64,000 nucleotides of DNA. It comes from Gordonibacter faecis (lineage in GTDB: Bacteria > Actinomycetota > Coriobacteriia > Coriobacteriales > Eggerthellaceae). Positions 25,987 through 34,076 of this stretch are shown piece after piece. The position numbers were made by a program, and so were the translations under genes. The notes under the pieces are model-generated. The model did not search any database. It was not told the DNA's origin and saw only the letters and a list, made by a program, of their open reading frames with translations. The stretch is taken from NCBI RefSeq assembly GCF_030077735.1, contig NZ_JASJEU010000024.1:186001-250000 (forward strand), read 5' to 3'. Within the stretch, counting starts at the first letter, position 1. Each line of letters begins with the position of its first letter.

Positions 25987-27191
25987 CCCCAACTCAAAAC
26001 GGATGGCACGGCAGCCAAGAAGACGTCAATGTCGGCCTCAGTGGTGCCGCGCCCCATTGACAGGCGCAGGGCTCCTTGGGCGCGGTCGGCATCCACACCG
26101 AGGGCGCGTAGCACGTGACTCGGCTCAAGCGAGTGCGACGCACAGGCCGACCCACCCGCCACACCGAAGCCCTTCATGTCGAAGCGCAGCACCAGCGTTT
26201 CGCTCTCAAGTCCGTCGGCCAGAACATGCACGATGTTCGGCAAAAAGTCCTCGCTGCCCGGCTCAACCTCCACCGTGGCCTCGAGCCCACGAACTGCGGA
26301 AAGGCCCGCATACAGCCTGTCGCGCAGAGCGCGCTGACGCGCCGCTTCGGCCTCCTGCGCCACGCACGCCGCGTGACACGCAGCCGCAAAACCCGCCGCA
26401 CCGCACACGTTTTGCGTGCCGCTGCGCCGCCCCGACTCCTGGCCGCCGCCAAGCGCCTGCGGTTCAAAAGGCGTGCGCGCCTTCAGGTACAGCGCACCAA
26501 CCCCCTTGGGGCCACCCACCTTGTGCGCAGAAAACGACGCGGCATCCACGCCAAGTTCCACCACGTTTAGCGGCACCTTCCCAAGCGCCTGCACGGCGTC
26601 GGTGTGGAAGAGCGCGCCCGCCGCGTGCGTCACGCGTGCAAGTTCGGCCACGGGCTGAATGCTGCCCACTTCGGAGTTCGCAGCCTGCACCGACACGAGC
26701 ACGGTGTCGCCATCAAGCGCCTCTTCCAGTGCGCGCACTTCCACGAAGCCCTGGCGGTTGGGCCGCAAGCGCGTCACGCGAAAGCCCCAAGCCTCCAGAC
26801 GCTTTGCGGGCGCCAGCACCGCGTCGTGTTCCACCGCCGAGGTGATGACGTGCGGCTGAAAAGTGCTGCCCGCGCCCGCGCGGCGACGCTCGGCGGCAGC
26901 GGCCTGCGCGATGCCCAGTACCGCCATGTCGTCGGCCTCGGTGGCACCCGAGGTGAGCACAATTTCGTCCGGGCGGGATGCACCCAGGTCATGCGCGAGC
27001 GAGCGGCGGGCATCCTCCAGCGCGGCGAACGCGGCGCGCCCAGGCCCATGCAGCGAGTTCGCATTGCCACCCAGCGCCAGGTTCGCCCGCCCGCTGCGCA
27101 GGTAGGGCTCCATGGCGGCCGCGGCTTCCTCGCAGAGCGGCGCAGTGGCGGCCCAGTCCAAATACACGTAGGTCTCAGGGTCAAACGCCAT
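25983..27191 (-). CDS. cysteine desulfurase (NifS/IscS family)
   Basis: The 402-residue PLP enzyme starts at ATG 27191 (MAFDPETYVYLDWAATAPL). Earlier in-frame starts lie inside rpe and are rejected. The Schiff-base lysine is in SFSAHKVGGPKGVGALY, the group-I RSGTQNV block follows, and the active-site loop is GGSACASHSLEPSHVL with the sulfur-carrying cysteine. It delivers sulfur from cysteine for Fe-S clusters or thiolated tRNA. No iscU or mnmA is adjacent. It lies one base after rpe. Confidence 0.93.
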   Translation of the reverse strand: MAFDPETYVYLDWAATAPLCEEAAAAMEPYLRSGRANLALGGNANSLHGPGRAAFAALEDARRSLAHDLGASRPDEIVLTSGATEADDMAVLGIAQAAAAERRRAGAGSTFQPHVITSAVEHDAVLAPAKRLEAWGFRVTRLRPNRQGFVEVRALEEALDGDTVLVSVQAANSEVGSIQPVAELARVTHAAGALFHTDAVQALGKVPLNVVELGVDAASFSAHKVGGPKGVGALYLKARTPFEPQALGGGQESGRRSGTQNVCGAAGFAAACHAACVAQEAEAARQRALRDRLYAGLSAVRGLEATVEVEPGSEDFLPNIVHVLADGLESETLVLRFDMKGFGVAGGSACASHSLEPSHVLRALGVDADRAQGALRLSMGRGTTEADIDVFLAAVPSVLSWG

Positions 27192-27192
27192 G

Positions 27193-27903
27193 CTAGCGCG
27201 CCTCCTTTTCCGCCGCCAAAGCGGCCAGGCGCGCCTCGTCGGCAATGCGCGCGACCTCGGCGAGCGCGGCAGCCGGGTTAGGCGTGGCGAACACGGCGTT
27301 GCCGCACACGAGCACATCAGCCCCCGCCGCAGCCACACGCGCGGCCGTCGCAGGTCCAATGCCGCCGTCCACCTGGACAAGCGGGCTCGCGCCCACCGCG
27401 CGCGCCATCTCAACCACGCGCGCCACCTTGTCCTCACTGCCTTCAATATAGCTTTGGCCCGAGAAGCCAGGTTCCACGCTCATGACCAGCACCATGTCCA
27501 CATCGGCAATGACCGGCGCCAACGCGCCCACACCCGTGCGCGGCTTCAGGCTGACCACCGCCTTCGCACCCGCGGCATGAATGGAAGCAAGAGCGCGTGC
27601 GAGGCCATCGGCGTCCAGCACCTCGGCGTGAACGGTGACATAATCCGCGCCCGCATCCAGAAACCACGGCAGTTGCTCTAAGGGGTTCGCAATCATGAGG
27701 TGCACGTCAAGCGGCAGTGACGTGGCCTTCTTCAACTGCTTCACCACGGGCACACCCATGGTGAGGTTCGGCACAAAGTGGCCATCCATGACATCGACGT
27801 GCACAAACCCCGCGCCTGCCTCTTCGATCAGCGCAACGTCTCGCCCAAGGTTCATGAAATCGGCCGACAGAAGGGACGGCGCTATTCTCACCGGTTCGAA
27901 CAT
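27193..27903 (-). CDS. rpe: ribulose-phosphate 3-epimerase
   Basis: The protein is 236 residues from ATG 27903 (MFEPVRIAPSLLSADFMNLG), following AAGGAGTGCCGT. TIM-barrel motifs are HVDVMDGHFVPNLTMG, LDVHLMI, MSVEPGFSGQ and VDGGIGP. It interconverts ribulose-5-P and xylulose-5-P in the pentose phosphate pathway. It is first of the rpe-desulfurase-PHP run. Confidence 0.97.
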   Translation of the reverse strand: MFEPVRIAPSLLSADFMNLGRDVALIEEAGAGFVHVDVMDGHFVPNLTMGVPVVKQLKKATSLPLDVHLMIANPLEQLPWFLDAGADYVTVHAEVLDADGLARALASIHAAGAKAVVSLKPRTGVGALAPVIADVDMVLVMSVEPGFSGQSYIEGSEDKVARVVEMARAVGASPLVQVDGGIGPATAARVAAAGADVLVCGNAVFATPNPAAALAEVARIADEARLAALAAEKEAR

Positions 27904-28096
27904 ACGGCACTCCTTATCCGTTTGCGTTGCCCTCATTCTATCGCACCCGCCCGCGCACCCTTTGCCGCGCCCCGACGACGCGAAGAAAACCACACGCACA
28001 CGGCGAGTGCGAAGAGATGGTTGAGGCCGCTGCTCCAAGCTGGCGCGCGCGGCGACACACTATATAATAGGTGGAACCGACTGGAAGAAGGCTCGC

Positions 28097-28585
28097 ATGC
28101 CCACGCGTTCCGCCACGTACTTCGTGTACCGCACCCCACACGGACCCGTTACCATCCGCACGGTGGAAGACGGCGTGACGAATGTGGCGTTCGGCGACGT
28201 TGAGCTGGAGGGACAGCGACACCCAAGCGAACTCTCCAACCGCACGGCGACTGAGCTGCTGGAATACTTCGCGGGCAAACGGCGAGCGTTCGACGTGCCG
28301 CTCGCGCCGGAAGGCAGCGCGTTTCAACAGGCCGTATGGGACGCCGTGGTGGCTCTCCCCTATGGCGAAGCGCACACCACGGCTGACGTGGCGCGCGCGC
28401 TCGGCAAGCCTGAGTCCTACCGCTCCGTGGGCACCGCCGTGCGCAAGAACCCGCTTCCCGTGTTGGTGCCCGACCACCGCATTGTGAGTGCGAACGGCCG
28501 GCCCACCGGCGCTGGCGCCGCCGCGCGTCTGCGCGGGGCGCTGCTGGAGTTGGAACGCCACACGCTTACGAGCGAAACCGGCTGA
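28097..28585 (+). CDS. alkyltransferase-like protein without the catalytic cysteine
   Basis: This 162-residue protein has the O6-alkylguanine-DNA alkyltransferase fold: FQQAVWDAVVALPYGEAHTTADVARALGKP, the SYRSVGTAVRKNP region and the active-site loop. The loop reads LVPDHRIV, with Asp126 (codon GAC) where active enzymes have Cys (PCHR) and known alkyltransferase-like proteins have Trp or Ala. It therefore cannot accept alkyl groups by the known chemistry. It probably binds damaged bases as ATL proteins do, or does something else. A TATAAT sits at 28063-28068. Confidence 0.85.
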   Translation: MPTRSATYFVYRTPHGPVTIRTVEDGVTNVAFGDVELEGQRHPSELSNRTATELLEYFAGKRRAFDVPLAPEGSAFQQAVWDAVVALPYGEAHTTADVARALGKPESYRSVGTAVRKNPLPVLVPDHRIVSANGRPTGAGAAARLRGALLELERHTLTSETG

Positions 28586-28722
28586 CAGCTCGCCTGCCCC
28601 GCAGCCCGAAGCGCCGCATGCCCGCCGAGGGCATCGACGCGCCGCGGCCATCACGGCCAGCCCGCTGAGCCCAGCTTCCACCCCACCCTGTTCCCGACCC
28701 TGCCCGAAAGGCACTTCATCGC

Positions 28723-30786
28723 ATGAACGTCTACGTTTCGAACATTGTTATTGCCGCCGTCACCTTTCCGCTGCTGGCACTGGTGATTACCCTTCCCTAC
28801 CTTATTTATCAGTACCGCAAGTTTGGATCGGTGCCGTGGCTGCGCACGTTCATTGTGTACTCGTTTGTGTTCTACCTGCTGTGCGCGTATTTCCTTGTGC
28901 TGCTGCCGCTGCCGGAAAACCGCTCGGCCGTGGTGCCCTATGCGCAAACGCCGCAGCTGGTGCCGTTCAATTTTGTGCGGGAATTCCTGGCGGAAACCAC
29001 GTTTTCCGTAAGCGACCCCACCACGTGGCTTCCCGTGCTGCGCGACCCGTATGTGTACGAGGCCCTGTTCAACGTGCTGCTGCTGGTGCCGCTGGGCATG
29101 TATCTACGCTACTACTTCAGGCGCACGTGGTGGCAGACGCTGGGCCTGGGATTTTTGGTGACGCTGTCGTTTGAGCTGACGCAGCTCACCGGGCTCTGGG
29201 GAATCTATGCACACCCCTACCGCCTGTTCGACGTCGACGATTTGCTGCTGAACACGCTCGGCGCCATGGTGGGCTTTTGGGCCGTGGGCCCAGCGATGCG
29301 CGTACTGCCCGACATTCGTCTGGTGAACGAGGAAGCGCGTGAAGCCGGTGTCCGGGCAAGTGTGACGAAGCGCGCGCTGTCGTTTTTCATCGACCTCTTT
29401 TTCGCGTTTATTGCCTCATCTGCGGTGGCGTTTATCCTGAGCCAGTTTGGGGTGCCGGGCACCGCAACGGCGGAGCGCGGCTTCGAGAACCTCACCACCT
29501 GGGCGCTTGAGCTGCTGGTGCTGGGGGTGTTCTTCGTGGTGATTCCCACCATCACGCGGGGGCAAACGCTGGGCCAAAAGATTCTGCGGCTGCGCATCGT
29601 GCGCTCGGACGCGTCACAGGCGAAGTGGTATCACTATCTTGCGCGCTACGGGCTGCTGTATCTGCTGGTGATAGCGCCGCTCGCCCTTCTGACGGGCATC
29701 ACCCGGCTTGACGCGAGCACCGCCAGCGAGATGGGAAGCATTGCCAGCCTTGCAGTGCAGTATCGCACGGCGCTTGTGGTGGTATGGTGCGCAGTGATGG
29801 CGGCGTGGGTGGTTTCGCTTTTCGTGCGCGCCGTGCGTGCGTGGCGCTTGAAGCGCCCGTTCATTATGCTTAATGGCCTGTTGAGCGGCACACGCGTTAT
29901 GACGTGCGCCGGTGTGGAAGAGATGCGCGAGCGCCGCAGCGCGCTTGACGTGGCCGAGGTGGTGGCCCTTGAGCGCGCCATCGAGGCCGACGGCACACCG
30001 CTTTCGGCGCTCATGGATCGCGCGGGCAAGGCGGTGGCCGAAGAGGTGCGCACGTGGGTGCCCGATCCGGCGCGCGTCGTGGTGCTGTGCGGCGCAGGCA
30101 ACAACGGGGGTGACGGTTGGGTGTGTGCTCGCGAGTTGGCGCTAGCGGGCTATCCGGTCACGCTGGTGGCACCCGACCTGGCCGAACGTTTGCGCGCTGA
30201 GCCGGCACGCTCAACGGCGGCCGCGGTGTTTTCGGATGCGGCCGAGCGCGGGCTACCCTTGACGGTACTCATCGCGCCCGACACCGACGTGCTGAACGAC
30301 ACCATCGACAAGGCGGCGGCCGTGGTGGATGCCCTCTTGGGAACAGGCTTTTCGGGCGATGAAGTGCGCGAACCCTATGCCAGCTGGATTCGCGCTGCGA
30401 ACCGGCGACGCTTCGAGGGAGCGCGCGGAAAGGGCCGCGGGCGGCACCGCAAGCGCTCGCATGAGCGGGGCGACCACGAGCGCCGGCGCGGCGTGCCGCG
30501 ACGGGTGGAGGGTGCTCCCTTCGCCGTGGCGGTAGATGTGCCGAGCGGACTTTCGGCACAGACCGGCATGGCCGCGCGACCCTGCTTCGCGGCCGATGCC
30601 ACGGTAACCATGCTGGCCTTCAAGCCCGGCCTCACCGTTCCCGCCGCCGCGCGCTGGACCGGTGCCGTTAAGCTGGCGAAACTCGACGTTGACGTAGCCA
30701 CGTACCTTCCCCGCCTGCGAGCGCAGAACGAGGAAGGTACACCGGAACTTGCGGAGACGCACGAGCGCCCCGCAACAAAGAACTAG
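28723..30786 (+). CDS. VanZ-RDD membrane protein fused to NAD(P)HX epimerase domain
   Basis: One uninterrupted 687-codon frame carries three modules. Residues about 1-195 are a VanZ-like membrane domain (FNVLLLVPLGMYLRY, FELTQLTGLWG, FDVDDLLLNTLGA). Residues about 205-365 are an RDD domain (KRALSFFIDLFFAFI, LGQKILRLRIV). Residues about 392-687 are a YjeF-N/NnrE domain (LMDRAGKAVAEEV, GAGNNGGDGWVCAREL, VDALLGTGFSG, AVDVPSGL). An Arg/Gly-rich insert of about 40 residues (562-600) splits the NnrE domain. NnrE repairs hydrated NAD(P)H. A separate epimerase could start at internal ATG 29899, but no clear ribosome-binding site precedes it. Confidence 0.82.
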   Translation: MNVYVSNIVIAAVTFPLLALVITLPYLIYQYRKFGSVPWLRTFIVYSFVFYLLCAYFLVLLPLPENRSAVVPYAQTPQLVPFNFVREFLAETTFSVSDPTTWLPVLRDPYVYEALFNVLLLVPLGMYLRYYFRRTWWQTLGLGFLVTLSFELTQLTGLWGIYAHPYRLFDVDDLLLNTLGAMVGFWAVGPAMRVLPDIRLVNEEAREAGVRASVTKRALSFFIDLFFAFIASSAVAFILSQFGVPGTATAERGFENLTTWALELLVLGVFFVVIPTITRGQTLGQKILRLRIVRSDASQAKWYHYLARYGLLYLLVIAPLALLTGITRLDASTASEMGSIASLAVQYRTALVVVWCAVMAAWVVSLFVRAVRAWRLKRPFIMLNGLLSGTRVMTCAGVEEMRERRSALDVAEVVALERAIEADGTPLSALMDRAGKAVAEEVRTWVPDPARVVVLCGAGNNGGDGWVCARELALAGYPVTLVAPDLAERLRAEPARSTAAAVFSDAAERGLPLTVLIAPDTDVLNDTIDKAAAVVDALLGTGFSGDEVREPYASWIRAANRRRFEGARGKGRGRHRKRSHERGDHERRRGVPRRVEGAPFAVAVDVPSGLSAQTGMAARPCFAADATVTMLAFKPGLTVPAAARWTGAVKLAKLDVDVATYLPRLRAQNEEGTPELAETHERPATKN

Positions 30787-31208
30787 ATATAGAAGCCGCA
30801 GCAGGTTCCGTCTTCGTAGTAGCTCACGCGCATGGGATCGGACACGTTCTCGAATTCAATGATTTGCACGACGGTCACAAATTCGCGACCGTCCCTCTCG
30901 TCCTGCAAAAACGACACGTCGCCGTAGCTTTTGAACTCGCCGCATTTGTCGAGCGCCGGATCAATGGTTTTGGCCAGGTCCTCCGCCGAGGTGCCCTCCA
31001 TCTTCACCAGTTCATACAGCTTGTCGTAGTCGCGCGCCACGAGCGCGTCGGCCACCTCAAGCCCGCGTTCGGTCAATTCGGCCTCGTTGGCCCACGACGG
31101 CAAGCCCGTGGTTGCCTGCTCGCCGCCACCCGATGAGCACCCCACCACACAGAGCGCCACCACCGCAGCTGCTGCTAGTGCCACCACCAGTTTCAGTTTT
31201 CCTCGCAT
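30783..31208 (-). CDS. lipoprotein of unknown function
   Basis: The protein is 141 residues from ATG 31208, with GGAAGGATGTGCT before the start. The signal peptide ends in the lipobox VVGC (Cys near residue 24), followed by SSGGGEQ. The mature part (LTERGLEVADALVARDYDKLYELV, then an E/D-rich beta region) resembles DUF3887-type small secreted domains. It is convergent with the VanZ-NnrE gene, and the two stop codons share the palindrome CTAG. A run of 13 C lies about 115 bases upstream of its start. Confidence 0.8.
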   Translation of the reverse strand: MRGKLKLVVALAAAAVVALCVVGCSSGGGEQATTGLPSWANEAELTERGLEVADALVARDYDKLYELVKMEGTSAEDLAKTIDPALDKCGEFKSYGDVSFLQDERDGREFVTVVQIIEFENVSDPMRVSYYEDGTCCGFYI

Positions 31209-31321
31209 AGCACATCCTTCCCTTCCTTCGAAACCTTTACCCTTTGAGCCCAGGCAAGCGCCCCGCAAAGAGGACCCTTCCCCTCAACGAACACTTCAAC
31301 CCAGTATAGCGAAGAATCAAG

Positions 31322-31334
31322 CCCCCCCCCCCCC
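31322..31334. repeat. homopolymer of 13 C, upstream of lipoprotein gene
   Basis: AAGC(13)AGCG on the plus strand, i.e. a G tract 114-126 bases upstream of the lipoprotein start when read on its strand. Tracts this long are rare and prone to slippage. Confidence 0.8.
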
Positions 31335-31464
31335 AGCGCTTGGCGGCTCCTTCGTTCGGTGAGCGGTTTACTTGGTGGTGTTTACGGGGATTTGCAGGCG
31401 GTTGCCCGCGCTCGCGATAAAAGTGTGACGCAGGAGCAAGCACAAACGCATCGCTTTTTCCCCA

Positions 31465-31505
31465 TAAAAAAGGCCCTCCTTCGGATGGGGGGTCCGAAGG
31501 AGGGC
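31465..31505 (-). terminator. terminator of the ferritin-like gene
   Basis: GCCCTCCTTCGGA (31473-31485) pairs with TCCGAAGGAGGGC (31493-31505); read on the minus strand it ends in seven T. The stretch 31506-31630 up to the gene has no other feature I can name. Confidence 0.9.
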
Positions 31506-31630
31506 TAGGCAGTACGCACAGAGGAGAAGGGGAAGGTGCGCATGCTCATCGTGCCCGTCGGGAGGTTTGAGAGAGAGGGGGGTTCACACGAGAGACGAGA
31601 CGACGGGACACTCGAATAGGTTTGGGGGGG

Positions 31631-31999
31631 TTATCCTTGGGACGCGTCGGCATCCTTGCTGACCACGCTGCCGAGAATATCCTGGGCGGCTGACGACTGA
31701 ACGCCCAGCTCATCCATCATATCTTTGACTTCGCCCACACCCTCGGCGAAGTGGTCAGCCTCAGAAGGATCAAGGTACTCCAACAGCGCGAGCAACTCGC
31801 CCATGTGCTCTTTTTCCTCGTTCGCAATGTCAAGAAGCACTTTGCGCGCCACCTCGTCATCGGTGGCCGCCGCGTGAGCCTCGTACAGCAGCGCGGCCTC
31901 AAGCTCGCTTGCCAGATCCACGCGGATCGCTTGGACAAGCTCACCCTTGGTCATCGTGCGCGGCACGTTAGCGACAAACGGGTTGGCGAAACTGGGCAT
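31631..31999 (-). CDS. ferritin-like (rubrerythrin-type) single-bundle protein
   Basis: The protein is 122 residues from ATG 31999 (MPSFANPFVANVPRTMTK), with GAAGGAGCGAGAA upstream. It shows one half of a ferritin di-iron bundle: DLASELEAALLYEAHAAATDD carries a ligand-like Glu, and LLDIANEEKEHMGELLALLEYLDP carries the ExxH pair. Proteins with only one ExxH half assemble as dimers to build the iron site, as in encapsulated ferritins. No encapsulin gene lies in the window, so an iron or oxidative-stress role is only inferred. Confidence 0.78.
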   Translation of the reverse strand: MPSFANPFVANVPRTMTKGELVQAIRVDLASELEAALLYEAHAAATDDEVARKVLLDIANEEKEHMGELLALLEYLDPSEADHFAEGVGEVKDMMDELGVQSSAAQDILGSVVSKDADASQG

Positions 32000-32152
32000 T
32001 TCTCGCTCCTTCTCAAGGCAACCGCACCGGTACATCGAGGGGCGGAAGAGGTCTTCGTTATCAAGCGAGACCCAGCATAGGCGAGGCCCAGAGGCGTCGC
32101 AACGCTTTGCCGGGTTTGGTAAAGGCCCGGTCAACGCGTTGTTACGCGGACG

Positions 32153-33157
32153 TCAAGAAAGCCCGTAGAATTCGGTGGTCAGCGGGCGGCTGGTGAGCGC
32201 GTGCGCCACGTCGCGCGGATCGGCGCCTTCCCACACAATGCTGCGCACCACATCGGTGATGGGCAGTTCCACGCCGTAGCGCTCGGCCAGCGTGCTCAGC
32301 GTTTTGCACGCAAGCGCGCCCTCGGCCACCATGTGCGTTTCGTTGGTGAAGTCGGCCAGCGTCATGCCCTCGGCCACCATTTTGCCGAAGCGGCGGTTGC
32401 GCGAATGCTCGGAGGTGCAGGTGGCAATGAGGTCACCCGTGCCAGCCAGCCCCATGCACGTGAGCGCCTCGCCGCCGGCGCGCACCACGAGGCGGCTCAT
32501 CTCGGCCAGGCCACGTGTCATAAGCATAGCGGCCGTGTTGTCACCATAGCCCAGCCCATAGGACATGCCCACCGCAATGGCGATGACGTTCTTGAACGCC
32601 GCACACAGCTCCACGCCGCACACGTCGTCGCTCGTATAGGTGCGGAAGGTGTCCGTGGCAAACAACTCCTGGAAGAGTTCAGCCGTTTCAGACGAGGGGC
32701 TGGCAATAACCGTGCCGGACGGCACGCCTTTGATCACTTCTTCGGCGTGGTTCGGGCCCGACAACACCGCGAAGCGCGCTGCGTTGCCCATTTCGGCTTC
32801 GAACACTTCCACCGGCAAAAGGCCACTGCCCTCTTCGACACCTTTCGAGCAGATGATCACGGGGAATTCGGCGTCCACCACATCGGCGAGCGCGCAGGCG
32901 ACACCACGTAGCAGGTTCGACGGCGTCACAACGACGGCCGCGCGCGAGCGCAGAAGGGCGTCTTGGTATGAGACGGTGGCCACAATGTTTTCGGACAGGG
33001 CGATTTCGGTTAGGTAGCGCGGGTTGTGATGCTTGGTGTTGACAGCCTTCACCACTTCGGGCTTGCGTGCCCACAGCCCCACGTTGTGCCCGTTGCCGGC
33101 CAACAATTGCGCCAACGCCGTCCCCCACGACCCCGCACCAATGACGCCAATTTTCAT
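32153..33157 (-). CDS. gpsA: glycerol-3-phosphate dehydrogenase [NAD(P)+]
   Basis: The protein is 334 residues from ATG 33157 (MKIGVIGAGSWGTALAQLL). The ATG two codons earlier has no room for AAAGGG as ribosome-binding site. The Rossmann motif GAGSWG, the ICSKGVE block, the LSGPNHAEEV motif and the catalytic-lysine region CAAFKNVIAIAVG are present. It supplies sn-glycerol-3-phosphate to PlsY. Order der-plsY-gpsA is the conserved one. Confidence 0.97.
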   Translation of the reverse strand: MKIGVIGAGSWGTALAQLLAGNGHNVGLWARKPEVVKAVNTKHHNPRYLTEIALSENIVATVSYQDALLRSRAAVVVTPSNLLRGVACALADVVDAEFPVIICSKGVEEGSGLLPVEVFEAEMGNAARFAVLSGPNHAEEVIKGVPSGTVIASPSSETAELFQELFATDTFRTYTSDDVCGVELCAAFKNVIAIAVGMSYGLGYGDNTAAMLMTRGLAEMSRLVVRAGGEALTCMGLAGTGDLIATCTSEHSRNRRFGKMVAEGMTLADFTNETHMVAEGALACKTLSTLAERYGVELPITDVVRSIVWEGADPRDVAHALTSRPLTTEFYGLS

Positions 33158-33189
33158 GTCCATCCCTTTCCACCCAGGTCGTTCGTAAC

Positions 33190-33422
33190 GTCAGCGAGCA
33201 AGCACCGTTCGTAGGTTAACCGTAGGGCAAGGGCTCTGCCCTTGCCGTCAACCACGTTTGACCAGCAGGTTTATTCTCGTTGAGCGGCAAGGGTAGAACC
33301 CTTGCCCTACGGAGCACCTGCAAGGAAAATTGTTGTTGTAGTTCCCCCGCAAATTGCGAAAAACCGACACTGGTTTTCCGCCTTCGGCGGAACGGGCGCT
33401 CTGGAGAGCGCCCCTACGAACG
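33190..33422. repeat. large composite intergenic repeat between gpsA and plsY
   Basis: It starts GTCAGCGAGC. The outer arms CGTTCGTAGG (33206) and CCTACGAACG (33413) enclose four hairpins: GGCAAGGGC/GCCCTTGCC, GGCAAGGG/CCCTTGCC, TCCGCC/GGCGGA and GGGCGCTC/GAGCGCCC. The right arm contains the plsY stop codon. A shorter relative lies at 55065-55130. Confidence 0.8.
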
Positions 33423-34067
33423 ACTCCCGATTTTACTCTCTTCGCCGGACATCAGGCGTTTGATGTTGCTTCGGTGGGCCCAGATGACGGTGAGGGCCGC
33501 CAGTGTGCAGCATGCCCAGGCAATCCAGTCGCCCCAGAAAAAGTACAGCGCGAAAAACGGGCACGCCACGGCCGCGGCGATGGAACCCACCGACACGTGC
33601 TTCGTCGTCACCACCAACACGGCGAACAGCAAAAGCTCCAGGCAGGCGCCCACCCAGCCAAACGTCACAAACAAGCAGCCAACGGCAACCGCAATGCCCT
33701 TGCCGCCCTTAAATCCTAGCCACGGGCTAAAGATATGCCCCCACGTGCAGCCCAGAAACGCCACAGCAAGCATGGTGTCATAGCTGACGAGCGCCCCCGG
33801 CACAAGGCCCGCACCTGGCAGGAAGTTCCATGCAAACGCCCAGGCCAGAAGCCCGGACAGAAGGCCTTTCCCGAAATCCAGCACGAACACCGCGTAGCCA
33901 CCCACCTTACCCATGGTGCGAATGGCGTTCGTGGTGCCAATGTTTCCCGAGCCGTGCTCGCGCAAATCAGTGTGGTAAAACACCTTCGAAATGATAAGGC
34001 CCCAGGGGATCGACCCCAGAAGGAACGCCGCAACAAACAGCGCGGCTGCAACCAGCAAGTCCTGCAT
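33414..34067 (-). CDS. plsY: acyl-phosphate:glycerol-3-phosphate acyltransferase PlsY
   Basis: This 217-residue membrane enzyme acylates glycerol-3-phosphate with acyl-phosphate from PlsX. Conserved loops are GSIPWGLIISKVF, REHGSGNIGTTNAIRTMG and GFKGGKGIAVAVG, with about seven membrane helices. The C-terminus (HRSNIKRLMSGEESKIGSRS) ends inside the intergenic repeat, which may have added the last residues. It lies 9 bases after der. Confidence 0.96.
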   Translation of the reverse strand: MQDLLVAAALFVAAFLLGSIPWGLIISKVFYHTDLREHGSGNIGTTNAIRTMGKVGGYAVFVLDFGKGLLSGLLAWAFAWNFLPGAGLVPGALVSYDTMLAVAFLGCTWGHIFSPWLGFKGGKGIAVAVGCLFVTFGWVGACLELLLFAVLVVTTKHVSVGSIAAAVACPFFALYFFWGDWIAWACCTLAALTVIWAHRSNIKRLMSGEESKIGSRS

Positions 34068-34076
34068 TCCTCTTCC

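Noticed and set aside
29899..30786. Separate nnrE gene starting at the internal ATG
   Set aside because: No ribosome-binding site and no stop codon between the membrane and epimerase parts; kept as a fusion with the alternative noted.
33190..33422. CRISPR-like or tandem repeat array
   Set aside because: The hairpins are different from each other and not regularly spaced; no repeat-spacer pattern anywhere in the window.
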